Source: SIG77 sp045589595
GTDB lineage: Bacteria > Verrucomicrobiota > Lentisphaeria > Victivallales > UBA1829
Length of the DNA stretch: 64,000 nucleotides
Direction of reading: 5' to 3'
NCBI GenBank assembly: GCA_045589595.1
Contig: JAZNPK010000010.1
Coordinates: 68,761 to 132,760, forward strand
The position numbers and the translations under genes are program-made. This document shows positions 27,182 through 34,738 of this stretch, in pieces (the stretch's first letter is position 1; each line of letters opens with the position of its first letter). Under the pieces are notes generated by a model. It saw nothing but the letters and a program-made list of their open reading frames with translations, searched no databases and had not been told where the DNA came from.

Positions 27182-27646
27182 ATGAAACAAGCGATCCTGT
27201 TATCGGGGGTATCTCTGGTTGTGTCGGTCTTTTTCTGCGGATGCGGAAATGAAGCCGAAAAAACGGAAGGGAACGGCGTTGATACCGTTGAGATCAATAA
27301 AAAGTGGAAGGAGATGGTCCGACCGGCAGCACGCCGCAGCCGTCTGGAACGGGATTCGGTATCTGTGGTCAATCAAATCATCAGAGAAAATCCCGGAAAG
27401 ATCAGAGGTCATTGTACCCGGGTGGAGTTAACAGAAAAACTTTCAGATAAAAAATGGAAGGGGTTCGCCCACCTCGATAACGGAAAAAAGTTGACCTGTT
27501 ATGTGACCGAATCCTTTTCCGGAATCGAGGTGGAAGTGGAATACGAGGAGAAAGTAGAATACATGGAGAAATACGAGGAGAAAGTAGAATACGAGGAGAA
27601 AATGGAATACGAGGTGAAAGTTGCTGTTCCCGTCTGGACATGGTAA
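27182..27646 (+). CDS. Small lipoprotein with C-terminal VEYEEK repeats
   Basis: A 154-residue putative lipoprotein. The signal peptide ends VSVFFCGCGNEAE, nearly the same lipobox region as the upstream FGE lipoprotein. The middle (GHCTRVELTEKLSDKKWKGF, then NGKKLTCYVTES) is a small beta domain I do not recognise. The end consists of degenerate repeats of EYEEKV encoded by an 18-bp tandem DNA repeat at about 27533-27620. The ATG at 27182 is preferred because GGAG sits 7 bases upstream. It follows the FGE gene by 280 bases without a terminator, so the two may be cotranscribed. Confidence 0.6.
   Translation: MKQAILLSGVSLVVSVFFCGCGNEAEKTEGNGVDTVEINKKWKEMVRPAARRSRLERDSVSVVNQIIRENPGKIRGHCTRVELTEKLSDKKWKGFAHLDNGKKLTCYVTESFSGIEVEVEYEEKVEYMEKYEEKVEYEEKMEYEVKVAVPVWTW
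27533..27620 (+). repeat. 18-bp degenerate tandem repeat inside a lipoprotein gene
   Basis: Units of GAGGAGAAAGTAGAATAC and variants (one shortened to GAGAAATAC) keep the frame and encode VEYEEK-type repeats. Length variation here would change the protein tail without a frameshift. Confidence 0.75.
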
Positions 27647-27714
27647 AAAAGGTTTTTCGGAGGGTAACGATTGCTTTCTCAACAGCACGCTGAAGGCGTG
27701 CGGGAGATCTCCGG

Positions 27715-28302
27715 TCAGAAGTTGAAGTAGATAAAGGGGGAGACCTTCACGAAGAAGAACATCGGCACGATCAGCAGAAGGATCGTCAGGATGGCGTTGA
27801 CCCATGTGGGGCGGAATTTTTCCTCCATATCCACCGCCGGTTTCAGGAAGACAATAATAAATCCGCCCGCGATCAGAAACAGCAGACCGCGTACATCAAA
27901 CGGTGCGGGCAGACTCCATGATTCGGGGCAGAACATAGCGGAAAGCAGCTGCTTCACCTGACTCATATCCGTTGCCCGGAAGGGGATCCACGCCAACAGC
28001 ACAAAAAGGAACGTGATCAGCTTTGCGGGGATGCGGTGCATCTTCAAGCCCAGGAACTTACTCCAGATCCGGTGGATCACCAGCGCCGTCCCGTGGAGCA
28101 TCCCCCACAGAACAAAGAGCCAACTCGCCCCGTGCCACAACCCGCTCACAAAGAACGTGATCAGCAGGTTCAGACAGTTCGGAACTTACCGCAGCGGTTG
28201 CCGCCGAGGGGAATGTAAAGTCCGGTCATGAGGAAGCGTCCCAGCGTGATATGCCACCGCCGCCAGAAGTCGGCAATATTTTCAGAAAGATACGGCGAAT
28301 GG
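27715..28302 (-). pseudogene. MBOAT (AlgI-type) O-acyltransferase, truncated and frameshifted
   Basis: The minus strand encodes the C-terminal third of a membrane-bound O-acyltransferase: ENIADFWRRWHITLGRFLM, IPLGGNRCGKFRT, then SGLWHGASWLFVLWGMLHG and several transmembrane helices. A single base is missing at about 28174-28175 between KFRT and LNLLITFF. The gene begins abruptly at about 28302, where sequence from the end of a recombinase gene replaces the first ~280 codons. Both histidine motifs survive, but no product can be made. An intact family member would acetylate an exported polysaccharide. Confidence 0.8.
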
Positions 28303-28366
28303 AAGTTTTTCGGCATTGAGTAACGCGCCCAGCGTTTGGCGGCAGGAGAAATCCTGCCGCTTTTTT
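28302..28366 (+). repeat. Copy of recombinase-gene tail and terminator
   Basis: AAGTTTTTCGGCATTGAGTA followed by ACGCGCCCAGCG and the terminator hairpin repeats 23793-23852 closely. It abuts the MBOAT fragment exactly, marking a recombination or deletion joint. Confidence 0.7.
28339..28366 (+). terminator. Intrinsic terminator
   Basis: The perfect 9-bp stem GCGGCAGGA (28339-28347) / TCCTGCCGC (28352-28360) with GAAA loop is followed by TTTTTT. It belongs to the recombinase remnant. Confidence 0.8.
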
Positions 28367-28378
28367 GCGTTTTAAGAA

Positions 28379-28425
28379 AGATAAACCATCATCTGCAGGC
28401 GCTTACAACTGCGGAAAAGTAAATT
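28379..28425 (+). repeat. Direct repeat flanking the radical-SAM pair, left copy
   Basis: ACCATCATCTGCAGGCGCTT continuing ACAACTGCGGA matches 30630-30665 (ACCATCTCCCGCAGGCGTTT, then ACAACTGCGGA). It lies just beyond the stop of the HemN-like gene. The right copy coincides with the operon promoter, so only one copy can serve that function. Confidence 0.55.
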
Positions 28426-28433
28426 AGCAAAAA

Positions 28434-29690
28434 TTAAAGTTTCATGCTACGGGGGAATGCTTCATGGCGTAACAAGCCCCACATTTTGTCAATATACGCC
28501 AATGTATAAAAACTTTCATAGTAGTGAAAGTAAAATGCTCCTTTATCCGTCAGCTCCAATACGCCATTTTTTTCAATAATCATGCCGGTAAGCCGGGCAA
28601 TTGTCAACTCTGCACCAAATGCTTTTTTCAACGGAACTCCAAAGAATTTTTCAAAATCAGCAATTACAACTTTCGTCGTGTACGCCCGCCAGAAAAGCCA
28701 ATAAATCATCCTTTGCCGTACGGAAAAATCACAATGTAATGCCGTCGGTAACAAGCCATGATCAATTCTTTTGCAGTATTCTTCGACGGAGAAAGTATTG
28801 ATCCTGAATTGATCTTTAAGCAGTGAGGTCGCAGAACAGCCGAATCCGATAAAATTATCTCGGGTCATGGATGAATATTTATGTGTCCTGCTTTTGGCAA
28901 ATGTCCAAATCGAATCCCGGTGACAGCCAATAGAACGGAAATATTCTGTGATTTCGTTCAAAAGATGCCTTTTTTCATTTTTTCTCATTTCCTTTAACGG
29001 TGTCGATGTAAAAGAAAAGTCAATAAATGGATAAATGGCTGTATGATTTGCGCCACAGTCAAATGCCCTTTGGATGTCGAGTTTCAAGTCTGTTGCCTTT
29101 TGCCCCGGTAACGCAAAAATAAAATCCATCGATATGGTTTCAAATTCAGTTGACGACAAAACTTTTTTCATTTCCTGAATATCAATGACTGATCGACCTA
29201 ATAAATCCTGAAAATGTTTCTGAAAAGATTGTATGCCGATACTGATGCGGGTAACTCCGGCAGCTTTTAACTTTTGCAACGTGTCCGTATTGACATCCTG
29301 CGGATGAAGCTCAACACCGATGCCTTCCGTGATCCGGTAATATTTCTGCAAATGCGTGATGATCTCACCGAGCCTGTCTGCCGCCAGTGCCGGAGAGCCT
29401 CCGCCAAAATAAAGTGATGATACCTCTTTAGGAATGCTTATTTCTGCTGAAACAAGATCGATTTCGGTTTTCAATGCATCAATATAACGGTTGTATAAAT
29501 CCCGATCATAAACAACTTTGCAATATGGACAAAAGTTGCAGAGTGTACGGCAAAATGGGATATGGACATATAATCCGGGTTTTTCAACTGCTGCAAGATC
29601 AATTTTTCTTCTTCCGTCATCCGGAGCGAAGGTAAACGGCTTGAATGAACGGGTAAGGTACATCCTGGTTGCAGTAGTGATCATGCTCAT
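28434..29690 (-). CDS. HemN/HemW-like radical SAM protein
   Basis: A 418-residue radical SAM enzyme. The cluster motif CRTLCNFC (Cys47, 51, 54) follows YVHIPFC, and FGGGSPAL (GGxP) and ISIGIQSFQ are as in coproporphyrinogen III oxidase-like proteins. A winged-helix-like C-terminal domain (ADFEKFFGVPLKKAFG) resembles the HemN C-terminal domain. The fourth Cys of true HemN (CX3CX2CXC) is displaced (CPYC). It overlaps the upstream radical SAM gene by TGATG, so they are coupled. There are no heme genes nearby. An oxidative decarboxylase or methyltransferase-like role in a specialised product is possible. Confidence 0.8.
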   Translation of the reverse strand: MSMITTATRMYLTRSFKPFTFAPDDGRRKIDLAAVEKPGLYVHIPFCRTLCNFCPYCKVVYDRDLYNRYIDALKTEIDLVSAEISIPKEVSSLYFGGGSPALAADRLGEIITHLQKYYRITEGIGVELHPQDVNTDTLQKLKAAGVTRISIGIQSFQKHFQDLLGRSVIDIQEMKKVLSSTEFETISMDFIFALPGQKATDLKLDIQRAFDCGANHTAIYPFIDFSFTSTPLKEMRKNEKRHLLNEITEYFRSIGCHRDSIWTFAKSRTHKYSSMTRDNFIGFGCSATSLLKDQFRINTFSVEEYCKRIDHGLLPTALHCDFSVRQRMIYWLFWRAYTTKVVIADFEKFFGVPLKKAFGAELTIARLTGMIIEKNGVLELTDKGAFYFHYYESFYTLAYIDKMWGLLRHEAFPRSMKL

Positions 29691-30592
29691 CAGATGTACC
29701 TCAAATATGTTTTGAGCATATCAAACATGATCCGGAGATTTCCCCGGAAAAGCAAGGTATATTCTGCCACAAAGAAATAGCCGCATTGCTCACACAATCC
29801 CGGGATCTCAATGCATCTGCCGCATGTGCTGATCTTGCCGTTCTCGATAACAACGCACTGATGACACGGTGTGGGGAAAGAATTATTGACAAGATAAGGC
29901 AATGCGCTTTTCAGATTGAAGATCGGAGAGCCTTTCTCAATCGCATCTCTGATCACAGATGCACATTGTTGTTTTTCATCCAGAGAAAGCATCAAATCCG
30001 CAGTATCCGGATATGGCGTATGAAAATTGAAGGAAACCGCCCGGATATTGCAGTCTGTTTCGGCTGTTTTTATGACATCCTGAACGGTTGATACGTTCAA
30101 TTTGTTGATTGCCATATATAAAACAATATTATCAGAAGCGGCACTTCTGATGTTTTTCATAATCGTGTCATAGGTTTCGCCTCTGATCAGATTATGTCTT
30201 TCCCGATCGCCATCAAGAGAGAGCAGAATAAGATCGGCTTCCGGCAGATCAAGAGTAAAGGTTCCGTTGGTTACCACATTGACGATGAGAAAACCCATTT
30301 GCTTCGCTTCGATGACCAGGTCGCGCACAGATTTTTCGCCATCCCGCCACAGAAAAGTTTCTCCTCCGCAAAAGAAAAGGATGCGGCAGCCCATACTGTA
30401 AAGGGTCTGCATTTCATTGCGGATTTGAGAATAAGGATGTATGACAGCTGTAATGTTATTGACAGAGCAATGCTTACACTTCAAGTTGCATTTATCTGTA
30501 AGAATCACTGTCCCGAGAATCGGTTTTTTCTGCCGGAATAAAATCGTTTTTATTCCAAAAGCTGCAAAATATGTAAATGCAGAAAGTTTCAT
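29690..30592 (-). CDS. Radical SAM protein with Cys-rich C-terminus (HpnH/SPASM-like)
   Basis: A 300-residue radical SAM protein with CNLKCKHC (Cys35, 39, 42), CGGETFLW and SLDGDRERHNLIRG. The C-terminus holds seven Cys (CHQCV, then STCGRCIEI, then LCEQCGY), a likely auxiliary iron-sulfur cluster. This pattern is like HpnH/DUF3463 or SPASM proteins that modify lipids or peptides. It is the first gene of a two-gene operon with a good promoter 36 bases upstream. No precursor peptide or lipid-modifying neighbour is recognised, so the substrate is unknown. Confidence 0.82.
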   Translation of the reverse strand: MKLSAFTYFAAFGIKTILFRQKKPILGTVILTDKCNLKCKHCSVNNITAVIHPYSQIRNEMQTLYSMGCRILFFCGGETFLWRDGEKSVRDLVIEAKQMGFLIVNVVTNGTFTLDLPEADLILLSLDGDRERHNLIRGETYDTIMKNIRSAASDNIVLYMAINKLNVSTVQDVIKTAETDCNIRAVSFNFHTPYPDTADLMLSLDEKQQCASVIRDAIEKGSPIFNLKSALPYLVNNSFPTPCHQCVVIENGKISTCGRCIEIPGLCEQCGYFFVAEYTLLFRGNLRIMFDMLKTYLRYI

Positions 30593-30627
30593 ATTTCAAT
30601 ACCGTTATAAATTAATCACTCACCGGT

Positions 30628-30656
30628 AATATACCATCTCCCGCAGGCGTTTACAA
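30628..30656 (-). promoter_or_regulatory. Promoter of the radical-SAM operon
   Basis: On the minus strand: TTGTAA (30656-30651), a 17-base spacer and TATATT (30633-30628), 36 bases before the start. The box overlaps the right direct repeat (30630-30665), which contains the inverted repeat CCGCA/TGCGG. Confidence 0.65.
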
Positions 30657-30665
30657 CTGCGGATT
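30630..30665 (+). repeat. Direct repeat flanking the radical-SAM pair, right copy
   Basis: This is the counterpart of 28379-28425. The shared core GCAGGCGYTTACAACTGCGG contains a short inverted repeat, as site-specific recombination sites do. Confidence 0.55.
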
Positions 30666-30679
30666 ACAAATTTTCGATA

Positions 30680-30984
30680 ATTTTCTGTAAGTGTCGGGGA
30701 TTGTGGTATTTTCAGTTTGTAGCAAACTTTTTGAGATTTTTTCAAGGTTCAAGTATGGTCATTTTTAGTGTATTTGACTCGACCCCCGACTATTGTTTTT
30801 GATGATTTTACGCTCAAAAGTATGATTTTTGAGAATTTTTCCACAGTTTTTTATAAAGGTCTTTGCAAAGGTCGGATGGGAAATTCTCTGTTTTTTATGG
30901 CACGAAACGGAGAATTTGGCTCTATTGCACCGTGTGTTTCTGTAACTTTTTAATCTCTAAAATCTTACATATAAAGCAATACAT
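30680..30984. other. AT-rich stretch without recognised gene
   Basis: No frame with an RBS or protein-like composition is seen. Motifs CTCTGTTTTTTATGG and AAAGGTC recur. It ends in the palindrome AAAGGTCGCCGACCTTT (30985-31001). It is part of the eroded island. Confidence 0.5.
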
Positions 30985-30991
30985 AAAGGTC

Positions 30992-31093
30992 GCCGACCTT
31001 TACATAACAGAGAATTTTCGCAAGATTTATGCAAAACACACCCGATTTTGAGAATTTACCGTTTGATGAAAGCTCTGCCGCAATGGGTTTTCA
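30992..31093 (+). repeat. About 100-bp direct repeat, copy 1
   Basis: From GCCGACCTTTACATAACAGA to GAAAGCTCTGCCGCAATGGG this matches 33653-33752 at most positions. Both copies sit on the left side of hairpin-array/four-helix-bundle remnants, so this looks like a conserved left flank of that element. Confidence 0.8.
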
Positions 31094-31099
31094 AGTAAA

Positions 31100-31382
31100 A
31101 GAAATTAAGCGGCAAAGCCGCGCTGTAAAGGTAACACATCCTCCCGCCGGAGGCGGCAACTTCACACGCGGAGCGGCTTCACAAGTGCAATGAAGCGACA
31201 GCGTAATGAAACGACTTCATCCGCCGTCGCTGAAGGCTATGGCGGGACAAGCAAGCGAGGCTTCCCGGAATTCGTGAAGATGTGAAGAAAACCTTTGGTT
31301 TTGAGTGAAGAGCGGCTGGCGCCGCGTGAAGAGAAGCCTTGCGGCTTCGTGTTTTTTGCCTTGTGATCAAGGCAAAAAAATG
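31100..31382 (+). repeat. Hairpin array A (orphan, no gene)
   Basis: Serial short palindromes separated by GTGAAG/GTGAAGA spacers: AAAACCTTTGGTTTT, GCGGCTGGCGCCGC, GAAGCCTTGCGGCTTC and TTTTTTGCCTTG-TGAT-CAAGGCAAAAAA. Before them a segment of CCGCC/GGCGG repeats and CTTCATCCGCC matches arrays D and E. No four-helix-bundle gene is adjacent, so the element has probably lost it. Confidence 0.7.
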
Positions 31383-31600
31383 GTGGAGGGTGTTTTAATT
31401 CTTCGGAATACTTCTCTCAAGCTCAAAACGGTTGTCAACAATACAATCTTGTTGAACCGTTTCACTTCTTCGAAAAACATCTCCGAAAGCATAAAAATCA
31501 AAACAGAGAACAGTTTTTACCTTAAAGTAAATGTCTGCAAATTCCGATGAAATAAAATCCGCCCCGGAAAACGGTCGCATCGCAGACATTTATTATTAGG
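31382..31600. repeat. About 210-bp diverged repeat, copy 2
   Basis: Counterpart of 23380-23597. In the recombinase frame it reads MSANSDEIKSAPENGRIADI (31531 onward) and stops immediately (YY), so the gene beyond is gone here. It starts right after the last hairpin of array A. Confidence 0.7.
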
Positions 31601-31727
31601 CTCTGTTCCCCATTACAGTTGATAGACAGTAAAGATGTTGGATCATATTTTTTTACCATTAATGGTGATTGATCCTTTTTTGGAAACAGATCATTTCAAA
31701 AAACTTACCGATAAATCATATAATCGG

Positions 31728-33320
31728 TTATTCCTGAATTTTTGTATATATCGAAAGGCATGACGAACCGGTAATAATCGTATTTCTGCAAATTTTTGCA
31801 CTTGTCTGCAATGCCTGCAATCCCCTTTGGTTGGTGTGTACATGAAAATGCGGCGCACATGATGAGGAAATGTCCACACGCAAACGGTCTCCGGCAAGCA
31901 GTTTGAAAGCGTGGGGCGCAAAAATAAAATTGACAATACGTTCAGTTCCCGGAGTATAATTTTTTTCCAGACGGCACAGCGAATCTATATCATCCCGCAA
32001 AGGAAGCGTTTTCCCATTGCGCTCAAAACTGATCCTTGCATAAAAACAAGTATCTTCTGCGGTGGAACTGCAATGAAGTTCAAGTTCCATATGTCCCTCA
32101 CAGATCAAATCATTTTCAAGCGGTTCGGAGAGAAATGAAATGATGTCATAACGGGAATTCGGAGGATCCTGCAGCTGCATTCCACCGAAATTATTGCATA
32201 GGCCGCCGGCAAAAAATGCCGGATCATAAGGATTACTTGTATAGGTGATCTTTCCCGGTGCCGATGATGCAGCAAGAGTCCGTCCCGAGGTCAGAAAAAA
32301 CTGATTCCTCTGCGGGGCATTGGTCAATTCCGGCGTGGAGTGCCAACAGTTGTCCCATAAGCGGTAATAGACTGTTTTGCCTTTTTGAACAAAGGGCAAA
32401 ACAGTGCCAAGCCGGAAATGATCGAACCATACATACTTCAAATCAGGTACACATTTGTCAAGCACAGCATCTTGGAAATCCTGCATTTCAGCCGGGAGAA
32501 CAGTGGGATTATATGCGTGATCAAACGGCGTAACCACAAGCGCACAATTTTTTTTACGCACCGGGGAAAGTTTTTTCCACATATCAAATATACCTTCGGT
32601 ATAAATATCATACATCGAAGTTATCAGCAGAATCGGGATGTCGCATTTATTACAGGCATCCTGATAATCGCTGCCGCCTTCCGGAGTACTCCAGTAAGGA
32701 TCGTCAGGATCCGGATGACTGAAACTTTCCTCAATGTAGGGAACATATTCATTGAAAATAGTTTGGGTTATACCGGCAAGAGGCATTGTCCGGAAAGTTG
32801 CTGCAGTAAAGTTCCTTTCGACAGGCTGATTTTTTTTATGCATTTTCATTACCCAGCTGCCATGCAGACCGCTCTTAAAAAATCCATGCCGGAAACAGAT
32901 GTTGTATCTGTTACTGTCTTGAACTGCCAGCAATGCAGCTTTCACATCCGGCGGATTTGTATTCAGATAAGAAAGATGCACTGAAGCAGTATAGCTGCCT
33001 CCGAAAAGATAAATTTCTCCATTATAAAAAGTTTGCTGCCTGACCCATTCCAGCAGATCAAGACCATCGTTGCGTTCATTCAAATAAGCATTACATTCTC
33101 CTTCACTGCGTGCGGTTCCCCGGCACTGTTGGCTGACCACCGCATATCCATGAGTATTTTCCTGCCGCAGCTGTTCAAAGTCGATTTGTTCTGACTGATA
33201 AGGACTTCTTGAAATAATCACCGGAAAAGAACCGCTTTTTTCCGGGAGCTGGACGATGGTATAAAGTTTTATTCCGTCACGCATGGGGACAAGATATTCA
33301 AGAACAGTGTTGGCTGCCAT
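31728..33320 (-). CDS. CocE/NonD family hydrolase (S15-like)
   Basis: A 530-residue alpha/beta hydrolase of the X-Pro dipeptidyl-peptidase/cocaine-esterase family, without a signal peptide. N-terminal MRDGIKLYTIVQLP and VISRSPY are typical. The nucleophile block is FGGSYTAS, the acid is in TSMYDIYTEG and the His is in TPFDHAYNP. A jelly-roll C-terminal domain follows residue ~330 (HMELELHCSSTAEDTCFYAR). It probably hydrolyses an ester or acyl-peptide bond. AAAGGA is upstream of the ATG. It is the only intact enzyme gene in this part of the island, lying beside an IS-like end. Confidence 0.85.
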   Translation of the reverse strand: MAANTVLEYLVPMRDGIKLYTIVQLPEKSGSFPVIISRSPYQSEQIDFEQLRQENTHGYAVVSQQCRGTARSEGECNAYLNERNDGLDLLEWVRQQTFYNGEIYLFGGSYTASVHLSYLNTNPPDVKAALLAVQDSNRYNICFRHGFFKSGLHGSWVMKMHKKNQPVERNFTAATFRTMPLAGITQTIFNEYVPYIEESFSHPDPDDPYWSTPEGGSDYQDACNKCDIPILLITSMYDIYTEGIFDMWKKLSPVRKKNCALVVTPFDHAYNPTVLPAEMQDFQDAVLDKCVPDLKYVWFDHFRLGTVLPFVQKGKTVYYRLWDNCWHSTPELTNAPQRNQFFLTSGRTLAASSAPGKITYTSNPYDPAFFAGGLCNNFGGMQLQDPPNSRYDIISFLSEPLENDLICEGHMELELHCSSTAEDTCFYARISFERNGKTLPLRDDIDSLCRLEKNYTPGTERIVNFIFAPHAFKLLAGDRLRVDISSSCAPHFHVHTNQRGLQALQTSAKICRNTIITGSSCLSIYTKIQE

Positions 33321-33348
33321 AAGGGGATTTTCCTTTTAGATACGTTTT

Positions 33349-33570
33349 GTTAATGTCCCAAATTTTGTGATGGGACGGGTTATTTGACAAAAGTGCATCT
33401 GACCTTTATTTTTTAGTGACCAAACAAAAAAATAAAAGGCAGCATCAGATACGCAGTAAAACTACTATGAAAAAGCCGATTTGTCAAGCGGAAAATGAAA
33501 TTTTTGGGGGACGAATTGGTAAAAAAGTGGCAGATTCTTATAAAAAGAAGGCTTTCGCCGATATTTTGAA
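33349..33570 (+). mobile_element. IS-like end with transposase N-terminus, copy 1 (remnant)
   Basis: GTTAATGTCCCAAATTTTGT continuing GATGGGACGGGTT contains GTCCC/GGGAC. Then come GACAAAAGTGCATCTGACC and an A/T hairpin (CCTTTATTTTTT / AAAAAAATAAAAGG). The whole block repeats at 62605-62823. The first ~35 codons of a common protein follow (PICQAEN, then KKKAFADIL). Only one end of the element exists in either place. Confidence 0.6.
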
Positions 33571-33622
33571 GATGAACTTGCAGTTAACTCAAGAGGTTTT
33601 GATGTACTGTATTTTTAACTAA
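33467..33622 (+). pseudogene. Transposase-like N-terminal fragment
   Basis: 51 codons: MKKPICQAENEIFGGRIGKK, then a KKKAFADIL segment and QLTQEVLMYCIF, then stop. The fragment resembles the start of a second copy at 62704 (CQAENGFSLDELLKKFTDAF, then ENKAFADIL). The family cannot be assigned, and the catalytic domain is absent in both copies. Confidence 0.4.
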
Positions 33623-33652
33623 CGCTTAACAAAAGAACTCCGCATAAATGAC

Positions 33653-33752
33653 TGCCGACATTTACAAACAGAGAATTTCCGCAAGATTTATGCAAAACAC
33701 ACCCGATTTTGAGAAAATACCGTTTGATGAAAGCTCTGCCGCAATGGGTTAT
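33653..33752 (+). repeat. About 100-bp direct repeat, copy 2
   Basis: Counterpart of 30992-31093, ending GAAAGCTCTGCCGCAATGGG. Here it abuts the stop of the four-helix-bundle gene, supporting its role as the element's left flank. Confidence 0.8.
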
Positions 33753-34109
33753 TTAAGATTCTGATTCGTGGTGTTGATTGAGGCGATCAGAGTTATTCTG
33801 ATTTCCCGGCAGAGAGTTTCCAACCGATCATATTCTGCAGAAGAGAGGATATTTGTTTTTCCCAATAGCAGCAGCCAGTAGCTTGTTTCATTGGCTTCTT
33901 TCAAGGCAATTTGCAGTTTTGAAACAAAATCAGCTTTCCCGTGAGCATATTGCGCTTCGTGGATGTTGGCTCCGATACTTGTTCCGGCTCTGCCGATTTG
34001 ATTGCAGATGATCGTTTCTCTCTGTTCTTTCAGATATTTTACAAGATTCAATAATTTCAACTGCAAATGCAATTGAAAGATCGACAAGTTTGTTTGACGA
34101 TTTTTCCAT
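33749..34109 (-). pseudogene. Four-helix-bundle protein (S23/IVS family), frameshifted
   Basis: On the minus strand an ATG at 34109 opens MEKSSNKLVDLSIAFAVEI. One extra base at about 34052 then shifts the frame to LNLVKYLKEQRETIICNQIG, RAGTSIGANIHEAQYAHGK and the rest of the family to NTTNQNLK. Compared with the intact paralogue at 63379-63726, the junction AVEI/LNLVKYL is exactly where one base is inserted. The family is PF05635 (23S rRNA intervening-sequence protein, same fold as the DGR factor Avd). A sequencing error or programmed shift is possible, but inactivation is likeliest. Confidence 0.75.
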
Positions 34110-34169
34110 GACAGATTTTTCCTTTCCACTGAATAATGTAGCATTGGTAAGGAATATTTGCAAACACAG

Positions 34170-34492
34170 CTCTCATTTTTCATTTTTTCATCATCCGTCG
34201 CACGAAGTGCTATGGATGACAGGTCATACGGAGCGTGAGCGGAGTGCTTCATATCGGAATGAAATGAAGATGCTTCATATTGTGGAGTGAAACGAAACAA
34301 TGCTTCATCTGAAAAGGCGTTTTTATGAAGCACGTTGTGTCTTGCACGCCTCTGGCGTGTCAAGCACACAAAAGTATGAAGCACATTTTGTGCTTGCGAG
34401 CTTTGCTCGTCAAGCATCAAAATATATGAAGCGCACCTTCGGTGCATGAAGCGAAGCCTTAGGCTTCATTCACCATTTTTGCTCAGCAAAAA
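34170..34492 (+). repeat. Hairpin array B, abutting tRNA-Val
   Basis: Upstream of the four-helix-bundle gene, small palindromes joined by TATGAAGC spacers: CTTG-C-ACGCC-TCT-GGCGT-GT-CAAG, CTTG-C-GAGC-TTT-GCTC-GT-CAAG, GCACC-TTC-GGTGC, GAAGCCTTAGGCTTC and CACCATTTTTGCTCAGCAAAAATGGTG. The final arm overlaps the CCA end of tRNA-Val. Two hairpins share the outer CTTG/CAAG with different inner arms, as though inner arms are swapped. Confidence 0.8.
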
Positions 34493-34569
34493 TGGTGGGC
34501 GTTGAGGGACTCGAACCCCCGACATTCACGGTGTAAACGTGACGCTCTAACCAACTGAGCTAAACGCCC
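34493..34569 (-). tRNA. tRNA-Val (anticodon UAC)
   Basis: The minus strand reads GGGCGTTTAGCTCAGTTGGT and ends GTTCGAGTCCCTCAACGCCCACCA in pieces that fold into a full cloverleaf: a 7-bp acceptor stem GGGCGTT/AACGCCC, a D loop with GTTGGTTAGAGC, anticodon loop TTTACAC (TAC at 34-36) and T loop TTCGAGT. The CCA is encoded. A hairpin array of the accessory island touches its 3' end, the usual place for integration. Confidence 0.95.
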
Positions 34570-34608
34570 GATCGTAAGAAAAAATGATCTTTTCGGTAAA
34601 TTTCTTAT

Positions 34609-34636
34609 AAGATACTCCATTTTTTTTACTTTTCAA
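34609..34636 (-). promoter_or_regulatory. Promoter of tRNA-Val
   Basis: Minus strand: TTGAAA (34636-34631), a 16-base spacer and TATCTT (34614-34609), 40 bases before the tRNA. It is divergent from aspS. Confidence 0.5.
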
Positions 34637-34697
34637 GTGGGAATTTGCGGAAAATGGTGTATATTATGTGATGATTCTATCAAAAATGAACATTTTT

Positions 34698-34713
34698 CCG
34701 GCACGCGTGCCGG
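34698..34713. promoter_or_regulatory. 16-bp perfect palindrome in the aspS leader
   Basis: CCGGCACGCGTGCCGG lies 25 bases before the aspS start, next to the RBS. It could be an operator or a leader hairpin affecting translation; no regulator is suggested by the sequence. Confidence 0.4.
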
Positions 34714-34738
34714 TATCAAACAAGAAGGATTGTAGAAG

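Noticed and set aside
33749..34569. rRNA intervening sequence
   Set aside because: The four-helix-bundle genes are not inside rRNA; no 23S sequence is present in the window.
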